Shown here: positions 1-10,859 of the stretch, in pieces
How positions within the stretch are numbered: position 1 is the stretch's first letter
How the letters are laid out: each line of letters opens with the position of its first letter
Assembly (NCBI GenBank): GCA_007922225.1
Contig: ML679989.1
Location: 18,435,570-18,499,569 of the forward strand
Length of the DNA stretch: 64,000 bases
Origin: Emydura subglobosa
Taxonomy: Eukaryota; Chordata; Testudines; Chelidae
Reading direction: 5' to 3'
Position numbers and translations under genes: made by a program
Notes under the pieces: generated by a model
Databases searched by the model: none
Told to the model about the DNA's origin: nothing
The model's input: only the letters and a program-made list of their open reading frames with translations

Positions 1-33
1 TTCTTCCTCATCCTGACAGAGGAGGACCCAGCC

Positions 34-231
34 ATGGTGACCCCTGTATTTGGGAGCCCCATGATCTCACCGTCCTGTGCTGAACTGAACATAGACAGCA
101 GCATCCAGCTGAAGAACTTCCAGCTGATGCAACGGGCAATGACCCACCTACTAAACCCCACAGGCCACTATGAACCCTTCACCTGCTGTGGGCAGGATGC
201 TGGTGCCCCAGAGAAGACACTAGGTCATTAA
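34..231 (+). other. Unrecognised 65-codon ORF, open to the left edge
   Basis: The frame is open from the left edge of the window (eight codons before the ATG at 34) to a TAA at 229-231. It would encode a 65-residue peptide from the ATG. Composition looks protein-like rather than simple repeat: two adjacent Cys, balanced polar and hydrophobic residues, no low complexity. I do not recognise the family. It lies antisense inside presumed POU5F3 intron 1. It could be the last exon of a plus-strand gene, a retropseudogene fragment, part of a transposon ORF, or chance. No splice acceptor can be judged because the 5' side is cut off. Confidence 0.15.
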
Positions 232-434
232 AACCCTCAGGGGACTGAGCTGAGGGAGAGAGGAAAGGTTGAGTGCCCGGTGGAGAGTGGAAGAAACCAT
301 AAGGCTAGAAAGGTTAAAGGGGTGAGACTCAAGCCTGGCTGGGCACGTGCCTGGCTAGGTTCAAATCCTCCATCCGGAAGGTCTGCTCTCCTAGGCGCCC
401 ACTGCTGTAAACTTTTCCCTGCAGGCATCACGGG

Positions 435-520
435 ATGCAGTTCTCTGCCCCCTGTTATGCAGGAGGTCAGACTAGATGATCCTAATGGTTCCCTCCAGCC
501 TTATACTCTAAAGACTTGGG
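435..520 (+). repeat. CR1-type 3' tail (CR1 or tRNA-SINE with CR1 tail)
   Basis: The phrase 'aggaggtcagactagatgat' followed by a 'gttccctccagcctta'-type segment is the 3' end shared by sauropsid CR1 LINEs and turtle SINEs that borrowed it. The preceding 330-430 lacks clear tRNA promoter boxes, so LINE and SINE cannot be separated. Confidence 0.6.
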
Positions 521-889
521 GGAGGGGACTGAGAACCGGTGGCTCATGGAGAAGCAGAAGAGGGGAAATAAGAACAAAACATGGAAAGGAAAATACAGAG
601 AGAAGCAAAGGCAAGACAGGTGATGTGCAGCAACGGAGGTCAGGAGTTTCAGAACTACAGGCCTAGACAGAGGTAGGGAAGATGTAGATGATCTGGGAAT
701 GTAGCTAAACCCCCATTTACACAGCAAAGTGCAACAGTGTTATAACTTCCCCCCTTGCAATGCAAAAAGCTTTCATCCCATGGGACCTGCTGTCCTTCCT
801 TTTTCCCGGCTGTCTCTGGCCGGGTGCTTCTCAGCTGGTTCCTTAAATCCCCCAGTCGAACAATTCTGTATCCGTGCGGGCTCTCCTGA

Positions 890-1035
890 TCCATCCCTCT
901 ATAATAATACCCAGCTCCTACAGAGCACATCAGATCTCAAAGCGCTTTACCCGGGGAGAATGATACAACCGCCTGTTCTACAGATGATTATTGATCCAAA
1001 TGAGGATTATTTGGAGTGAGACACAGAGAAGTTTA
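890..1035 (-). repeat. MIR-like SINE fragment
   Basis: A degenerate stretch contains a 'caaagcgctttac' core, an 'acagatgattatt' segment and 'gacacagagaagtt'. It resembles the reverse complement of the MIR/CORE-SINE central and 3' part seen in better copies elsewhere in the window. Confidence 0.4.
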
Positions 1036-1176
1036 AATCTCTACACTGGCATTACAGCGCAAGGGTCGCTCCATTCTGAGGGGGGGGAGTCAAACGTCAG
1101 CTGAAAGTCTGAATAAAAGTATATGAATCATCCGACAGCACCCTGATACTTTCTAAAAGCGGATATATGCGTAAGT

Positions 1177-1196
1177 ACACACACACACACGTGTAT

Positions 1197-1223
<27 letters not shown>
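1177..1223. repeat. (AC)n microsatellite
   Basis: Alternating AC, interrupted once near 1190-1200 by a short GT/TAT segment, inside presumed POU5F3 intron 1. Confidence 0.95.
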
Positions 1224-1227
<4 letters not shown>

Positions 1228-1531
1228 CAGGTCTTTAACAGGTGTCAATCAGCGTAGCTCTGATTTACACATCAGACAAGGATCTGACCCATTATATTTA
1301 AAAGGCAGACAGCGCTTTCAGTCTGCGGTTGTGGCTCCCCACCTCCAGAGAACACACGCAACCACACACAACACAACCACGCCAGTCTGGTCAGAACAGC
1401 CTATCTGGCCACTTGTGGATAGACAGATTCCTTTTGGAGAAACCGGCCCTCCCAGCCATCTCCGCTCGGAAGCGGCTCTGCTGTTGCAGAAGGAGAGATG
1501 TGCACTTACAGACCTGGGGACTCTCCGGGAA

Positions 1532-1546
1532 GGGGGGGGGGGGGGG
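1532..1546. repeat. Poly-G run
   Basis: A run of about 15 G on the plus strand. Its length is prone to sequencing error. Confidence 0.9.
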
Positions 1547-1913
1547 ACAAGGTCACCCCAAAAGCGACAGAGAGAGAGAGAAAGAAAAACGTGTCCGCTT
1601 CTCCTCTTCCCAATGGCAGGGCCGGGTTACGCTGGAGGCCCCATTTGTGGGTAGGCTGGATCCAGGCTCATCTCTGCAACCTGCGGGGCTCCGGTCTCAG
1701 CCCAAAGCCAGGCAGGGGGTGACTCCAGGGATTCAGATCGGGGGAGGGGGACCCTTAAAGCCCAGGCATGGAGCGCTTAAGCGCCTAACCCCGCTCCCCT
1801 CCCCGGCAGAATGGGGGGACAAAAGCCGAGCGGCCCGGCTGGCAGAGCAGGGGCTGACTCCGGGCTCGGGGAGGGGGCTGCAGGGGAAGGGAAGGGGCCG
1901 AAGGGATCCTTAC

Positions 1914-2513
1914 CTCGTCCCCGCTGTCACTGGACTGGCCTCCCTCGCTCGCTGCGCCGCTGGAGCCGCCGCTGCTGCCCAGGCTGGAGAGGCCGCTGGA
2001 GGCCGGGTGCCGGGCGCTGGGGCAGAGGGCGTGATGGGCCCCCGGGAAAACCCCGACCCCCGGGAAGGGCTGGCTGGGGAGGGGGCCGCCGGCGGGCGCG
2101 GCGCTGTGGCCGGCCAGGGCAGGCCAGAAAGGGCTGGTCCAGGGGTGGGCGCAGTAGGGGCCGGCGGGCAGCAGGGCGCATGGCGCATCTGGCGAGCCTT
2201 CCGTGCGCCCCTTCTCCTGGCCGGGCTCCTCGCTCTGGGCCGCTCTGTTCCCCGGGAGCCGGGGGTCCGGCTGCCCCCCGGGCCCGCCCAGCTGGCTGGA
2301 GGGCTCCGGGCCAGGGAAAGGGCCCCAGGCCTTAGCCGGGCCGGTCTCCCCCGCCGGCAGCTCGGGCGCCTGGCACTCCGTCTTGAAGGGGAAGAAGGGC
2401 GGCTGGGGGCCCAGGCTGCCGTAGCTGCTCTTGGCGAACGGGGCGCTCCCCTCCGGCAGGAGCCCAGCCCCGGGGCCGAAGGAGGCGGAGGGCAGCCCCT
2501 CCTGGGTGAACAT
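1914..2513 (-). CDS. POU5F3: POU5F3 (class V POU, OCT4-related), coding exon 1
   Basis: A single open frame of exactly 200 codons begins at ATG 2513-2511 (Met-Phe-Thr-Gln) and ends in phase 0 at a consensus donor GAG|GTAAGG (GT at 1913-1912). The product is Pro/Gly/Ser/Ala-rich, with an aromatic 'PPFFPFKTEC' patch near residues 38-47 and an acidic-Ser end 'SSDSGDE' at residues 194-200. That is the layout of the N-terminal transactivation region of class V POU proteins, where the POU-specific domain starts in exon 2. Established knowledge: POU5F3 neighbours NPDC1 in non-eutherian vertebrates and maintains pluripotent and germ-line cells as a nuclear octamer-binding factor. The DNA-binding domains are outside the window, so the name rests on exon shape, terminal motif and synteny. 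The start was chosen because the upstream in-frame ATG (2567-2565) reaches a stop after three codons. Confidence 0.75.
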
Positions 2514-2840
2514 GCTCTCCCCCAGGCTGCCCACAGGCGGGGAGCTCGGAGCCCCCTAAGGCTCCATGGGCCCCCCCCCCTTTTCTCCCAGCGCCGAGCG
2601 GACCTAGGCACGGGCCGCGAGTCCTCGACAGATGCGCGCAGGCGGCGGGGGCATGGTGGCAGCGGGCTCACAGAAGGGGCCGGGCGGCGGCGAGGCCGTG
2701 GGGGCCACAGCAAAGCCCCTCCATGCTGTAAGCCAACCGAGGGGCGAGCTCCTGCCTAGCTCCCCCTTCCCCGCTGGGGATCACTCTGGGCATTGCCCTG
2801 CTCGGCGATTGGCCCCTTTAAGACAATTGACACCAATAGG
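2514..2840 (-). promoter_or_regulatory. POU5F3: CpG-rich 5' region and probable promoter of POU5F3
   Basis: GC- and CpG-rich DNA continues past the start codon to about 2740, then drops. On the minus strand a CCAAT box lies at 2812-2808, about 295 bases upstream of the start codon. A second CCAAT, on the plus strand, is at 2833-2837. No convincing TATA box was seen. Start-site position and promoter activity are inferred from composition and the CCAAT boxes only. Confidence 0.45.
2556..2567 (-). other. Three-codon upstream ORF in frame with POU5F3
   Basis: Minus-strand ATG-GAG-CCT-TAG lies 54 bases upstream of, and in frame with, the chosen POU5F3 start. The context has G at +4. If transcribed it would be a minimal uORF that could lower initiation at 2513. 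Alternatively, a sequence error or allele may have created the TAG, and the true protein would then start at 2567. Confidence 0.45.
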
Positions 2841-2863
2841 TTGTAAATGAACTTGATTCTTTT

Positions 2864-2890
2864 GTGTGGGTGTGTGTGTGTGTGTGTGTT
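2864..2890. repeat. (GT)n microsatellite
   Basis: A GT run just upstream of the POU5F3 CCAAT boxes, followed by a G-rich tract to about 2902. Confidence 0.9.
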
Positions 2891-3220
2891 GGGGGTGGGG
2901 GGATAGCATCTTGCACCACCTTGATTAGAAATAGCTCAGTCCGCCCCTGGGAATCCCCCCTCGGCCTCTCCCCATCTCTTTAACTTCCCCCACGGTTTTG
3001 TGAGGGCATCAATGGAGAAGGGAAAGGAAACAGGCCAGCTGCATCATTTATGGGTGGTGGGAAGCTTTCTTCTTGGATCCTCTTTAAAAAGGTCGGATCC
3101 CTCCAAGGGAGGTTGGCTCCTGGAAATTCAGAGCAATAAACCATTTGCACCTGGGTTGGAATCTGGGGGGGAATGACAGATTGCAATTGCAAACCTCTTT
3201 GGATGGTCAATGACCCCAGC

Positions 3221-3294
3221 AGTTTGAGGCCATCTTGCAAAACCCTTGCCCTTCCCCAGTTTGAGGCCATCTTGCAAAACCCTTGCCCTTCCCT
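3221..3294. repeat. Tandem duplication, two copies of 37 bases
   Basis: The unit beginning 'agtttgaggccatcttgcaa' occurs at 3221 and again at 3258 with essentially no divergence. The two copies therefore arose recently or are an assembly duplication. Confidence 0.9.
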
Positions 3295-4844
3295 GCACTG
3301 ATTTTGCAAGGAGTGGTGTCTAACAAAGGTCAATGGGGAGCTCTGATTCACCCTCTCTCCTAGCACAGGGATGAGGGGGCATTTGATGAAAATGAAAGGT
3401 AGCACATTTACAAGTGATGCAATCAAATATTTTAACATGCAGCACATAGTTAACCTGTGGAACTCAATGCGGGCTGGTTAGTCCATTACTGATCACCATG
3501 GGGTCTTTTTCTGAAGCAACTGGGGCTGGCCACTATCAGATGTGTTACAGCGCTAGGTGGCCGATAAACTGCCATAGCAAATCAGACCTTTGTTCCTGTG
3601 TGGAAAATGGGACAAGCAATCTGTCTGACAGAGCGGGACTTCCTCTTTCATGGCCGCAGAGCATGAGTTAAGATCCACCACCGGGTGTTAGAGAGGCAGC
3701 CTTGGCAGATACCCTGCCTTCCCCAGTCCGCTCTCCCAGAGAATCCAGGATTAAATCAGGGTGGGTGCACCCTACACATGTTTAGCAGCCAGCACCACTT
3801 CCTAGCGGCACCACTGCTTCCCTATCCCCCCCTTCATCACCCTGATGAATGAGTTTCCAGCCTATGGTTGCAAAATATCAGAGTCCCTTGGAGAGAGGGA
3901 TGATCTCTCCAGAGTGTTTTCTTGGGAGGTATTTGCAGGTACGTGGAAGGGCCTGGGTCTTTTGTTTTCTTTTATTGGTCACTTGCCTCTAAACTCACCT
4001 GATCATGAGCATTGCTATCACTCACACCCATCTGCCGCACAATGGGACCCAGTCAATATTTTCTCTATCTAACGGGGCTTTATTTGTTGTGATTGCCACT
4101 TGACAATGGTGCTGTTGAGCCTGGCCTTATTACACTTCCCGAAACCCCTCCCCTCTGCTCCCAAAGTAACTTTTCAACATATTAATGGCAACTGATAGGA
4201 TTATCCTGTCAATGGATTACATCATGAACATGCATCAGCGCCTGCCTTCCATCACTAACAGACAGTCCCTGCACGGCAGCCAGGGAGGGAGACGCACCCA
4301 TCAGATGCCAGTCTCTGGGCAGGATGAAGCCTGGGCAATGTGGAAGCAGGCCAGCTCCAGCAGCATGGTATCTGCCGGGCCCCAGTCTACCACCAGTGAC
4401 TTTACCTATTGATTAACTTGCCTGGTTGATAGCTGCTGTTTCTCTTTCTTTGGAGTCTCTCACTCAGAGATATGGCAAAGAGATAAGTCTGAAAAGCTCA
4501 TTTCCTTTGTTTTTGGGACAGAGCCACTCGCCGGGTCTGAATGGAGGGGGTGGCTGTTACTGATTTATACAATTGCTTTGGGTTATTGCTAGTGGGCGCA
4601 AGTTGCCTGTAGTCGGGATAAGAAGCCTGATTTTCAGAAGCGCTGAGTGTCCTTACTCCAGCTGAGGTCAGTGGGTTCTGCAAAGTGCTCAGCACCTCAG
4701 GAAAAAAAACGCCCTAACTGTGGCACCGAATTGCAGAAACATCAGACAGAGGGATGGGATCCCAGCCCTGCTGAGATCACCAGCAAAATTCAATGGACTT
4801 CAGTGGGACCAGCAGCATTTCACCCCTGGGGTCAGGGCTGCAAT

Positions 4845-4912
4845 TCAGTATGTATCTGTACAGCGCCTAGTGCCACGAGCCCTGATTGGGTTGGTACGAC
4901 TGCAAGATAAAG
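4845..4912. repeat. MIR-like fragment
   Basis: 'tgtacagcgcctagtgccac' followed by a 'cctgattgggttggtacgac'-type end resembles the sauropsid MIR-family module also seen at 33365-33485 and 49255-49495. Confidence 0.4.
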
Positions 4913-7084
4913 GGTACGCTGCGAACAAAAACCATCAGACAGTAAAAGAACATTAACGTTTCAAAGTCAGGCACCCAGGAGTTAAGAAATGCCAGAATTA
5001 AACTCCTGTAGAACTTGAGTTCTGCACTCTTGTGCTTTATGATAGTAACTGATTACATGAGCACATGCTATTTTTCCACAGAACTCTTGCCTAAATTAAG
5101 CGGAGTGGGAGAAATGAACAAACGGTGGGAATATAATGGGGTCTTGTGAGGTGCATAGGAGTTGGGTGTAGGGGTTCTTTTCTTTCCAGACTAAGCTGCA
5201 TTCATCCATTTATATTTAAAAGCCTACACACTCAGCCCCTGTTAATACAGGTGCTGGCCATGGACTGCACTCTTTGGTCTCCTGGAAAATGTCTGCACCA
5301 GGGATGGGTCTGAAAGAAAACCCTAACTCCAGTCTCACATATGGGGTCTCAGGGTATGACCCCTTCAGGAAGGTGCAGCCATGCCTATGCAGCATGGCTA
5401 AAGCCAGAGTCTGAGCCGGCTTTGCCAGATCCCTGGCCCTGCACTCACTGTGAGTGATGAGGAAGCGACGCTGCAGGATTCCAATTGCAAGGGATTCTCC
5501 TCTACTCCTCCCAGGCTCCAGCTGGGGAAGGGACATTTTTAGAAGATCCTTCAGCTCCACAATCGCCCTCTTCCCTTTGATTTATTGTTCTGTGGCCTGG
5601 CCCCCCTCCGACTTCCCCCAACCTGCTTTTTCACTCCATCCCCCCCAGGAAGCCCATCAACCCATCCTGCCTGGAAGCAGCTCAGGCACATTCCAGCTCC
5701 CCTTTCATATACAGGACCCAGCGGAAGGGGAGCCGTTGACTTTGAACTGGCTCTTTGTAGAAGGGCGGCCCATTGTGCAGAGCACTCTTTGAGTGGGTCA
5801 GTGGGGTTTCGCTCTACATTTCAATGTGGTGATTCTCTTGGCTCATGGAAGGTGTTGCGGTCATTGTCCCCAGGGTCATCCTGTGACTGGAGCGGCTCGG
5901 TTCAGCTCGCTCGCGCTGAGTGACTGGACCTTCTTTGCTGCTAAAAGCTGCCCGGTCCCGTTTAGCCAAAGCCATTTATTGTGTTTGAAAGTAGCATTTC
6001 CCCCAAGGGAAAGCGCACAACCCGTGCTGGGCTCCAACAGACGTGCTGCCGCAGGCGGAGATATGCATTTGACTGTAGGCCTGCCCCCCTATAAATCCAT
6101 CTTCTAATGCCAGCCCAAGAGCTGAAGTCCCCAAACCGGCCAAAGACCCACTGACACCAATGGGAGTTTTGCTAGGCGAAGAACTGCAGAAATGAGTTTG
6201 CCACAATGCTCACAAAGCCTGCCCGTGGTAACTCGCTTTGGTAAAACACCCTCACACCCCCAACTGCATCTTAACGCCCTGGCATTTGGGCACCAGGCCA
6301 AGATGTTTGGTGCCCACCTCGAGACGAAGGGCAGCTGGAAGAGGACACAAAAGGGGCGGAAGAAAGGAAGCCCTCCGTCAGAGGGCAAAGGTACAGCATC
6401 ATAGAACTGTGTTAGACTTAGCTACATACGGGACATACTAAGAATGGCACAAGATCAGGAGGAATGGTGGAGCCTTGTTCATGCCCTAAGCAGTATCTGA
6501 CTGGCTAGGACAGACTCGAATTCACAACTGGAGACACCCCTGAGAAGGCCTGGTCTCAGAGGGTGCATGCTTGGCGCCCTTGAAGTGTCTCAGATGGGGC
6601 CCTCAGACAAGGCCCCCCCGAAACACTAGGTGCTATTGAAAAGTTTGGCCAGGAGCTGTGCTCACAGAGGGAGAGCTTGACATTCACACCGGCTGGCCTG
6701 GTGGGTGCCACAACAAAAGCAAGGCTCCCGGGGGCCAATCCATTTTAAATGCTTTTTTAGCAAACGCTGCTAAAAGCCAGGCTGCGCTAAACAGAGTTAC
6801 GTTTTGCTCCAAAAGGATGAAGTGAAGGGGTTAGCTGAGCAGACGCAGTTTAATGACACCTGGTGAAAGACAAGACACCTGTCGCTCCTGAACCCAGAAT
6901 GAAATGAAACACTTCGAGGACGGTGTAGGGCTTGTACAGTGTCAGCTTTAGATTCGTCCTGCCCTATGCTAAAGATTCACACCATTGTAACTGCCTCAGT
7001 GCACTTCTAGGGCCGCCCTCACCAGAGAATCTGAATCTCCTCAAGCACTAATAGATTGAAACCTTGCAGGAGTATTCTCTCACA

Positions 7085-7215
7085 GAAGTCTCGTTGGACA
7101 GGTGAGGAACTCAGGCACAGGGCTGGTTAAGTGCCTCACCCAAGGTCACATAGGAAGTCTGTGGCGGAACTGCTAGTTGAACCCAAGTCTCTTGAATTCC
7201 ACGGCCCGTGGGCCT
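7085..7215 (-). repeat. MIR-like SINE
   Basis: 'gaggaactcaggcacagg', 'gtgcctcacccaaggtcaca' and a 'gaacccaagtctcttgaatt' end make up the reverse complement of the MIR core, in the usual order. Confidence 0.75.
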
Positions 7216-7399
7216 GCTAGACCAGGGGTAGTCAACAGGCGGACAACTGGCCAAATCCAGACTGCCAGATGCTTTTGAATGGACCGCAAAATCCTTTTAT
7301 TTATTAGTAGCGTTATTGTTGTTATTTTTGTACTATTTTCTCTGGAATCTGGCCCTGGACTATACCTTGACCAAGAAATTCATAGTCAGGGTCTGTTAC

Positions 7400-7500
7400 A
7401 GGAGTGGGTGGGTGAGGTTCTGTGGCCTGCATTGTGCGGGAGATCAGAGTAGATGATCATATTGGTCCCTTCTGATCTTAAAGTCCATGAGTCTATACAC
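7400..7500 (+). repeat. CR1-type 3' tail
   Basis: 'agatcagagtagatgatcat' followed by 'ggtcccttctgatcttaaag' is the CR1 3' terminus. Confidence 0.7.
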
Positions 7501-7784
7501 TTGGACCTGCCAAAAAATAACTGATTACCCCTGCGCTAGCCCATCCTTCTTACGCTAATTACGCCAGCACAGTGCCCTACTGTCAATGTGCTGTCCTCGT
7601 GCAAACAGAAGTTTTCAGCACTATAATTGGATTAAACTGCACAGGTGTGAATTTCCTTATTGAAGGCCGGGCTAGGGGATGGAGAAATTCTGTTAGCATC
7701 AGGATTTAAGCCAAACAAACATAAAAGCTCACCATCTTCAACACGCTGTGATTAAAAACCCAGTCTATTGTGTCCCGCCATCTT

Positions 7785-7925
7785 CATCTAGAGAGAGTCT
7801 TAATACAATATCTCCATCAAGAAGAAGGTCAGACAAAGTCAGACTGGACATAAGGTGCAATTTTTTTAATATCAGGGAGGCTAATAAACCACTGGAACAA
7901 CTTCTCTACTGGTAAAGTCTGCAGA
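7785..7925 (+). repeat. CR1 fragment
   Basis: 'agactggacataaggtgcaa' followed by '...ggctaataaaccactggaac' matches the segment just after the CR1 ORF2 C-terminus in sauropsid CR1. A sister copy with the same order is at 8740-8830. Confidence 0.6.
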
Positions 7926-8191
7926 GGACACAAAGTAGTGGAGTGAAATAATGAGGCCAGGCCAGGTATACAGACTACACTGGATTGGCTGGGAAGGTGG
8001 GCTCAGCTGAACCATTTGCATTTTAACACAGCCAAATAAGAAGTGAGACTGTACATCTAGGAACAAAGAATGTGGATCACACTTAATAAAATGGGGGCCT
8101 GTATCCTGGAAAGCAGCCACTCTGAAACCGACTTAGATGTGATGGGAGATAACCAACAGAACACGAGCGCCTCGTGCCATGCTGTAGCTAA

Positions 8192-8404
8192 GGGGACGTC
8201 TACACTCACGCTTCTGCCGGCAAGACTTTTGTCGCTCAGGGGTGTGAAAAAAACACCCCGCTGAGCGACATAAGTTTTGCCGGCATAAGCGCTATGGCAG
8301 TGGGGCAGAGCTCTCCTCCCACCTATACTAGGGGTGGTAACTATGTCAGCAGGACCCTGAGCGACAAACGTTTTGCCGGCAGAAGCACAGGCGTAAACAA
8401 GCCC
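8192..8404. mobile_element. Harbinger-like MITE, 213 bp, with TAA target duplication
   Basis: The element has long imperfect terminal inverted repeats. The left arm reads GGGGACGTCTACAC, then 'gcttctgccggcaa' and 'ttttgtcgctcaggg'. The right arm is the same in reverse. It is flanked on both sides by TAA (8189-8191 and 8405-8407). TWA three-base duplications and GGGC/GGCC-type ends are typical of PIF/Harbinger. No coding capacity. A second inverted pair lies inside near 8220-8285. Confidence 0.75.
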
Positions 8405-8419
8405 TAATACAATCATTTG

Positions 8420-8970
8420 GTGGATAAGCCGAAGAATATCTAGTCGTAGTAGGGAGGTGATCTCTCACCTCTGTATTCAGGATTAGTGAGACCATCACCA
8501 GAGAATGTCAACACTCACAAGATGTTGAAAAACTGGAAGAGGTTCGGCTAAGAGCTTCAAGCATGATTCAGGCCTGGAAAACATTCCTTAGAGGGGAGAT
8601 TAAAACGCGATCAGAAAGCTAAGAGACGACTTGATTACCTTCTACAAGTCCCTACCTGGGAAAAGATTCTGACAGATGGCTCTTTAATCAGGTAGCAAAA
8701 GGCGGAATGAGATCCAGTGGCTGGAAGCTGGACAAATTCAGACTAAAAATAAGGTGCAAGTTTAAGAGGGAGGGTAGTAAACATTTACGTAAGGCCATAG
8801 TGGCTTCTCCAGCACTGGAAGTCTTTATTAAAAAGAACTTCTGGGCTAGAGCATGATGGGCTTGCTGCAGAAGCAATCAGTGGTAGGTATCTGGCCTCGG
8901 AGATGCAGGAGGTCAGATTAGATGGTCATAATGAGCCCTTCTGGCTTTTAAATCCATGAATCTAAAATTG
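8420..8970 (+). repeat. CR1 3' region (5'-truncated)
   Basis: Contains 'gttgaaaaactggaagaggt', 'agagacgacttgattacctt', 'ctggacaaattcagactaaa' and the terminal 'ggaggtcagattagatggtc ataatgagcccttctggc' in canonical CR1 order. The ORF is broken throughout. Because element ends can be added to the adjacent MITE, the 5' boundary is approximate. Confidence 0.75.
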
Positions 8971-9229
8971 AAAAACTGACTACAAATCCCCTCCCCTCTC
9001 ACTTGCTCAGGGATTTCACTGCCTGGATAGGACAGCATCTGCTTAGTCTTCAGTTCTCCAGGGTATTCCAGGAAAAGCAAGTTGCGAGGTGGTTTTGTGT
9101 CTCCATTGGTAAATCAGTTCAAACACTCAGTCTAAAGCTACGTGGATGGAGGCAGCAAGTTGCATCAGTGCAACCCACTTATCACTGGTGCAGTACTCGG
9201 GCTTTTACTCCAATGCAGCTAAGGCAGCA

Positions 9230-9720
9230 TCGCCACTTAGCTTTTCCCAAATGCGGCCACCCGAAGAATTTTTGGCCACCACCGTCCACGACAACCGCCA
9301 ACGCACGGGCGGAGACGGGGAGCAGGGGGGCAAAGCAGCAGCCCCTCCTACAGTGCCCGCCCGTTGCAGCTGTTACTGAGGGCAGTGAGCTGCCCCACCT
9401 TGATGTTGGTGCCGGCGCTGCCAGCAGGGATCAGTGCCCTGCACCACTCAGTCTCCTCCAGGGCTCCGGGCAGCACTTCTGGAGACCCGTGGGGCCAGTG
9501 CACGTGGCACTAGAGGTGGCTTTTGTTAGTGAGATGGCTGCAGCGTTTGGTCACTGGGATGCTCCCCGGGGCAGCTCCTCTGCCTCCACCTGGCTGGGGC
9601 ATGGGGACCCTGGGAGTCCGCGAGTTCCCAACCCACCTTCCCCGGAGCAGGCTCTCGCTGAAGGGCCGCACTCTGAGGCCACCAAAAAATTTGTTGCTAG
9701 AACCACGTAGACCCTCGATG
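9230..9720. other. Possible repeat bounded by GGCCACC motifs; unidentified
   Basis: A 'tttttggccacc' motif near 9270 and 'ggccaccaaaaaattt' near 9677 bound a GC-rich block that holds part of a 235-codon plus-strand ORF (9003-9710). Neither the block nor the ORF product resembles a family I know. The Pro/Ala/Gly-rich composition suggests a chance ORF in GC-rich DNA. Confidence 0.2.
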
Positions 9721-10078
9721 TAGATAAGACTAATTTCTAGAGTAAAGCCAACCACATACAAGCTGCTCCTCCCTGACTTCCCCTGGCCCCACCTCAGAAA
9801 ACTTGTCATGTCAAAAATGATACAGCAAAACTATTGTTCTGGTGCAGATCCTGGTGAACAGAAATCAAGCTACGAAAGGATGCCCAGGCGTTAAGAGAGT
9901 AATGCACGGGGACAACTGCAAATCTAGTCCTCCAGCTACAGTCTGCGACTGTGGCTGTGCTCTGCTGCATTGTCTACCACGCTGTCTTGTGCAGTGCAGT
10001 TAGAGATGAAGCTATGTAGGATCCCCTCGCCCAGCCATAGCCTCTGATTCATTTGGATAGCAAGTGCTAGTGACTGAG

Positions 10079-10391
10079 GCTTTGTCTACACCAGAAAGAG
10101 TTTGCAGCTGTAGCTATGCCAGGAAGTGCTTCAAGTGCACCCCCCCTCAGTGACCTGGCTTGATTTAATTTTGTTTAGCTGGGTCTGTGACCCCGCCCTT
10201 AGCCCCTCCCCGCCCCATGTTAACCAGGGGGGTTAGCTCAAATCTGTTGCTGAATGAAATAAGGGATGCCAGCAAAATGCTTTTTGGGATGGCATAATAA
10301 AGGCTTTTGCAGGCATAGCTATGGAGGCTTAGAGGCGTGGTTATTTCACACTCCTAACCGAACCGACAGCGCTAACTCAAGTGTAGCCCAG
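10079..10391. mobile_element. Harbinger-like MITE (degenerate)
   Basis: The left end 'ggctttgtctacacc' and right end 'caagtgtagcccagg' form inverted termini like those of the better copies at 8192, 20671 and 38351. No clean target duplication was found. The boundaries are therefore approximate. Confidence 0.5.
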
Positions 10392-10859
10392 GAACAGAGA
10401 TTGCACTGCGGGCTTCTTTAATGCAACGGGACTGAGACCCAGGCCAGGTCCGCATTACAAGCTGTGATCGACACGCACTCCATTGGCGCACAGCCGCCAA
10501 CGTTTGCACATCACTGGAGCGGGTGCATACTTGGCTGCCTCTGTCAGCGCTGTGTGTCCTCACCAGAAGTGTTTGTGTCTGACGTACGGTGCACAACGGG
10601 GTGGTAGCCCAGCGTGAAATGCAGTGCTGCCTGGCACCACGCAGCCACAATGTTTTGTGGGGTAGCGATGGCTCACTCAGAGATCTCTGGGAACTAGAGG
10701 TCAAGTTCCCAGCCTGCAACTTTCTCCATCCCAAGCCCATAATTTTCACACCATTTTCTGAAAATCCCACAAACCTGCAGCACTGTCGGTCTCTGGAAGA
10801 AGCATGGAAGCCACAGAGCTCTGCCTTATTCTGACGAACGCTGCAAATATAGGACATAC

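Larger units (their letters stand above)
1..1913 (-). other. POU5F3: POU5F3 intron 1 (partial); no further POU exon seen
   Basis: This stretch follows the exon 1 donor at 1913-1912 on the minus strand. I looked for the POU-specific domain and homeodomain on the minus strand and did not find them, so exon 2 onward must lie left of base 1. The stretch holds an unexplained plus-strand ORF (34-231), a CR1-type 3' tail (about 435-520), a MIR-like fragment (about 890-1035), an AC microsatellite (1177-1223) and a G run (1532-1546). GC content and CpG frequency rise toward 1790 as the exon is approached. Confidence 0.6.

Noticed and set aside
1329..2759. 476-codon plus-strand ORF
   Set aside because: Antisense to POU5F3 exon 1 in CpG-rich DNA where stops are rare; Arg/Gly/Ala-rich with no domain. 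The minus-strand frame explains the region.
9003..9710. 235-codon plus-strand ORF
   Set aside because: Pro/Ala/Gly-rich C-terminal half, no recognisable domain; lies across a GC-rich block of likely repeat origin. Kept only as an unidentified block.
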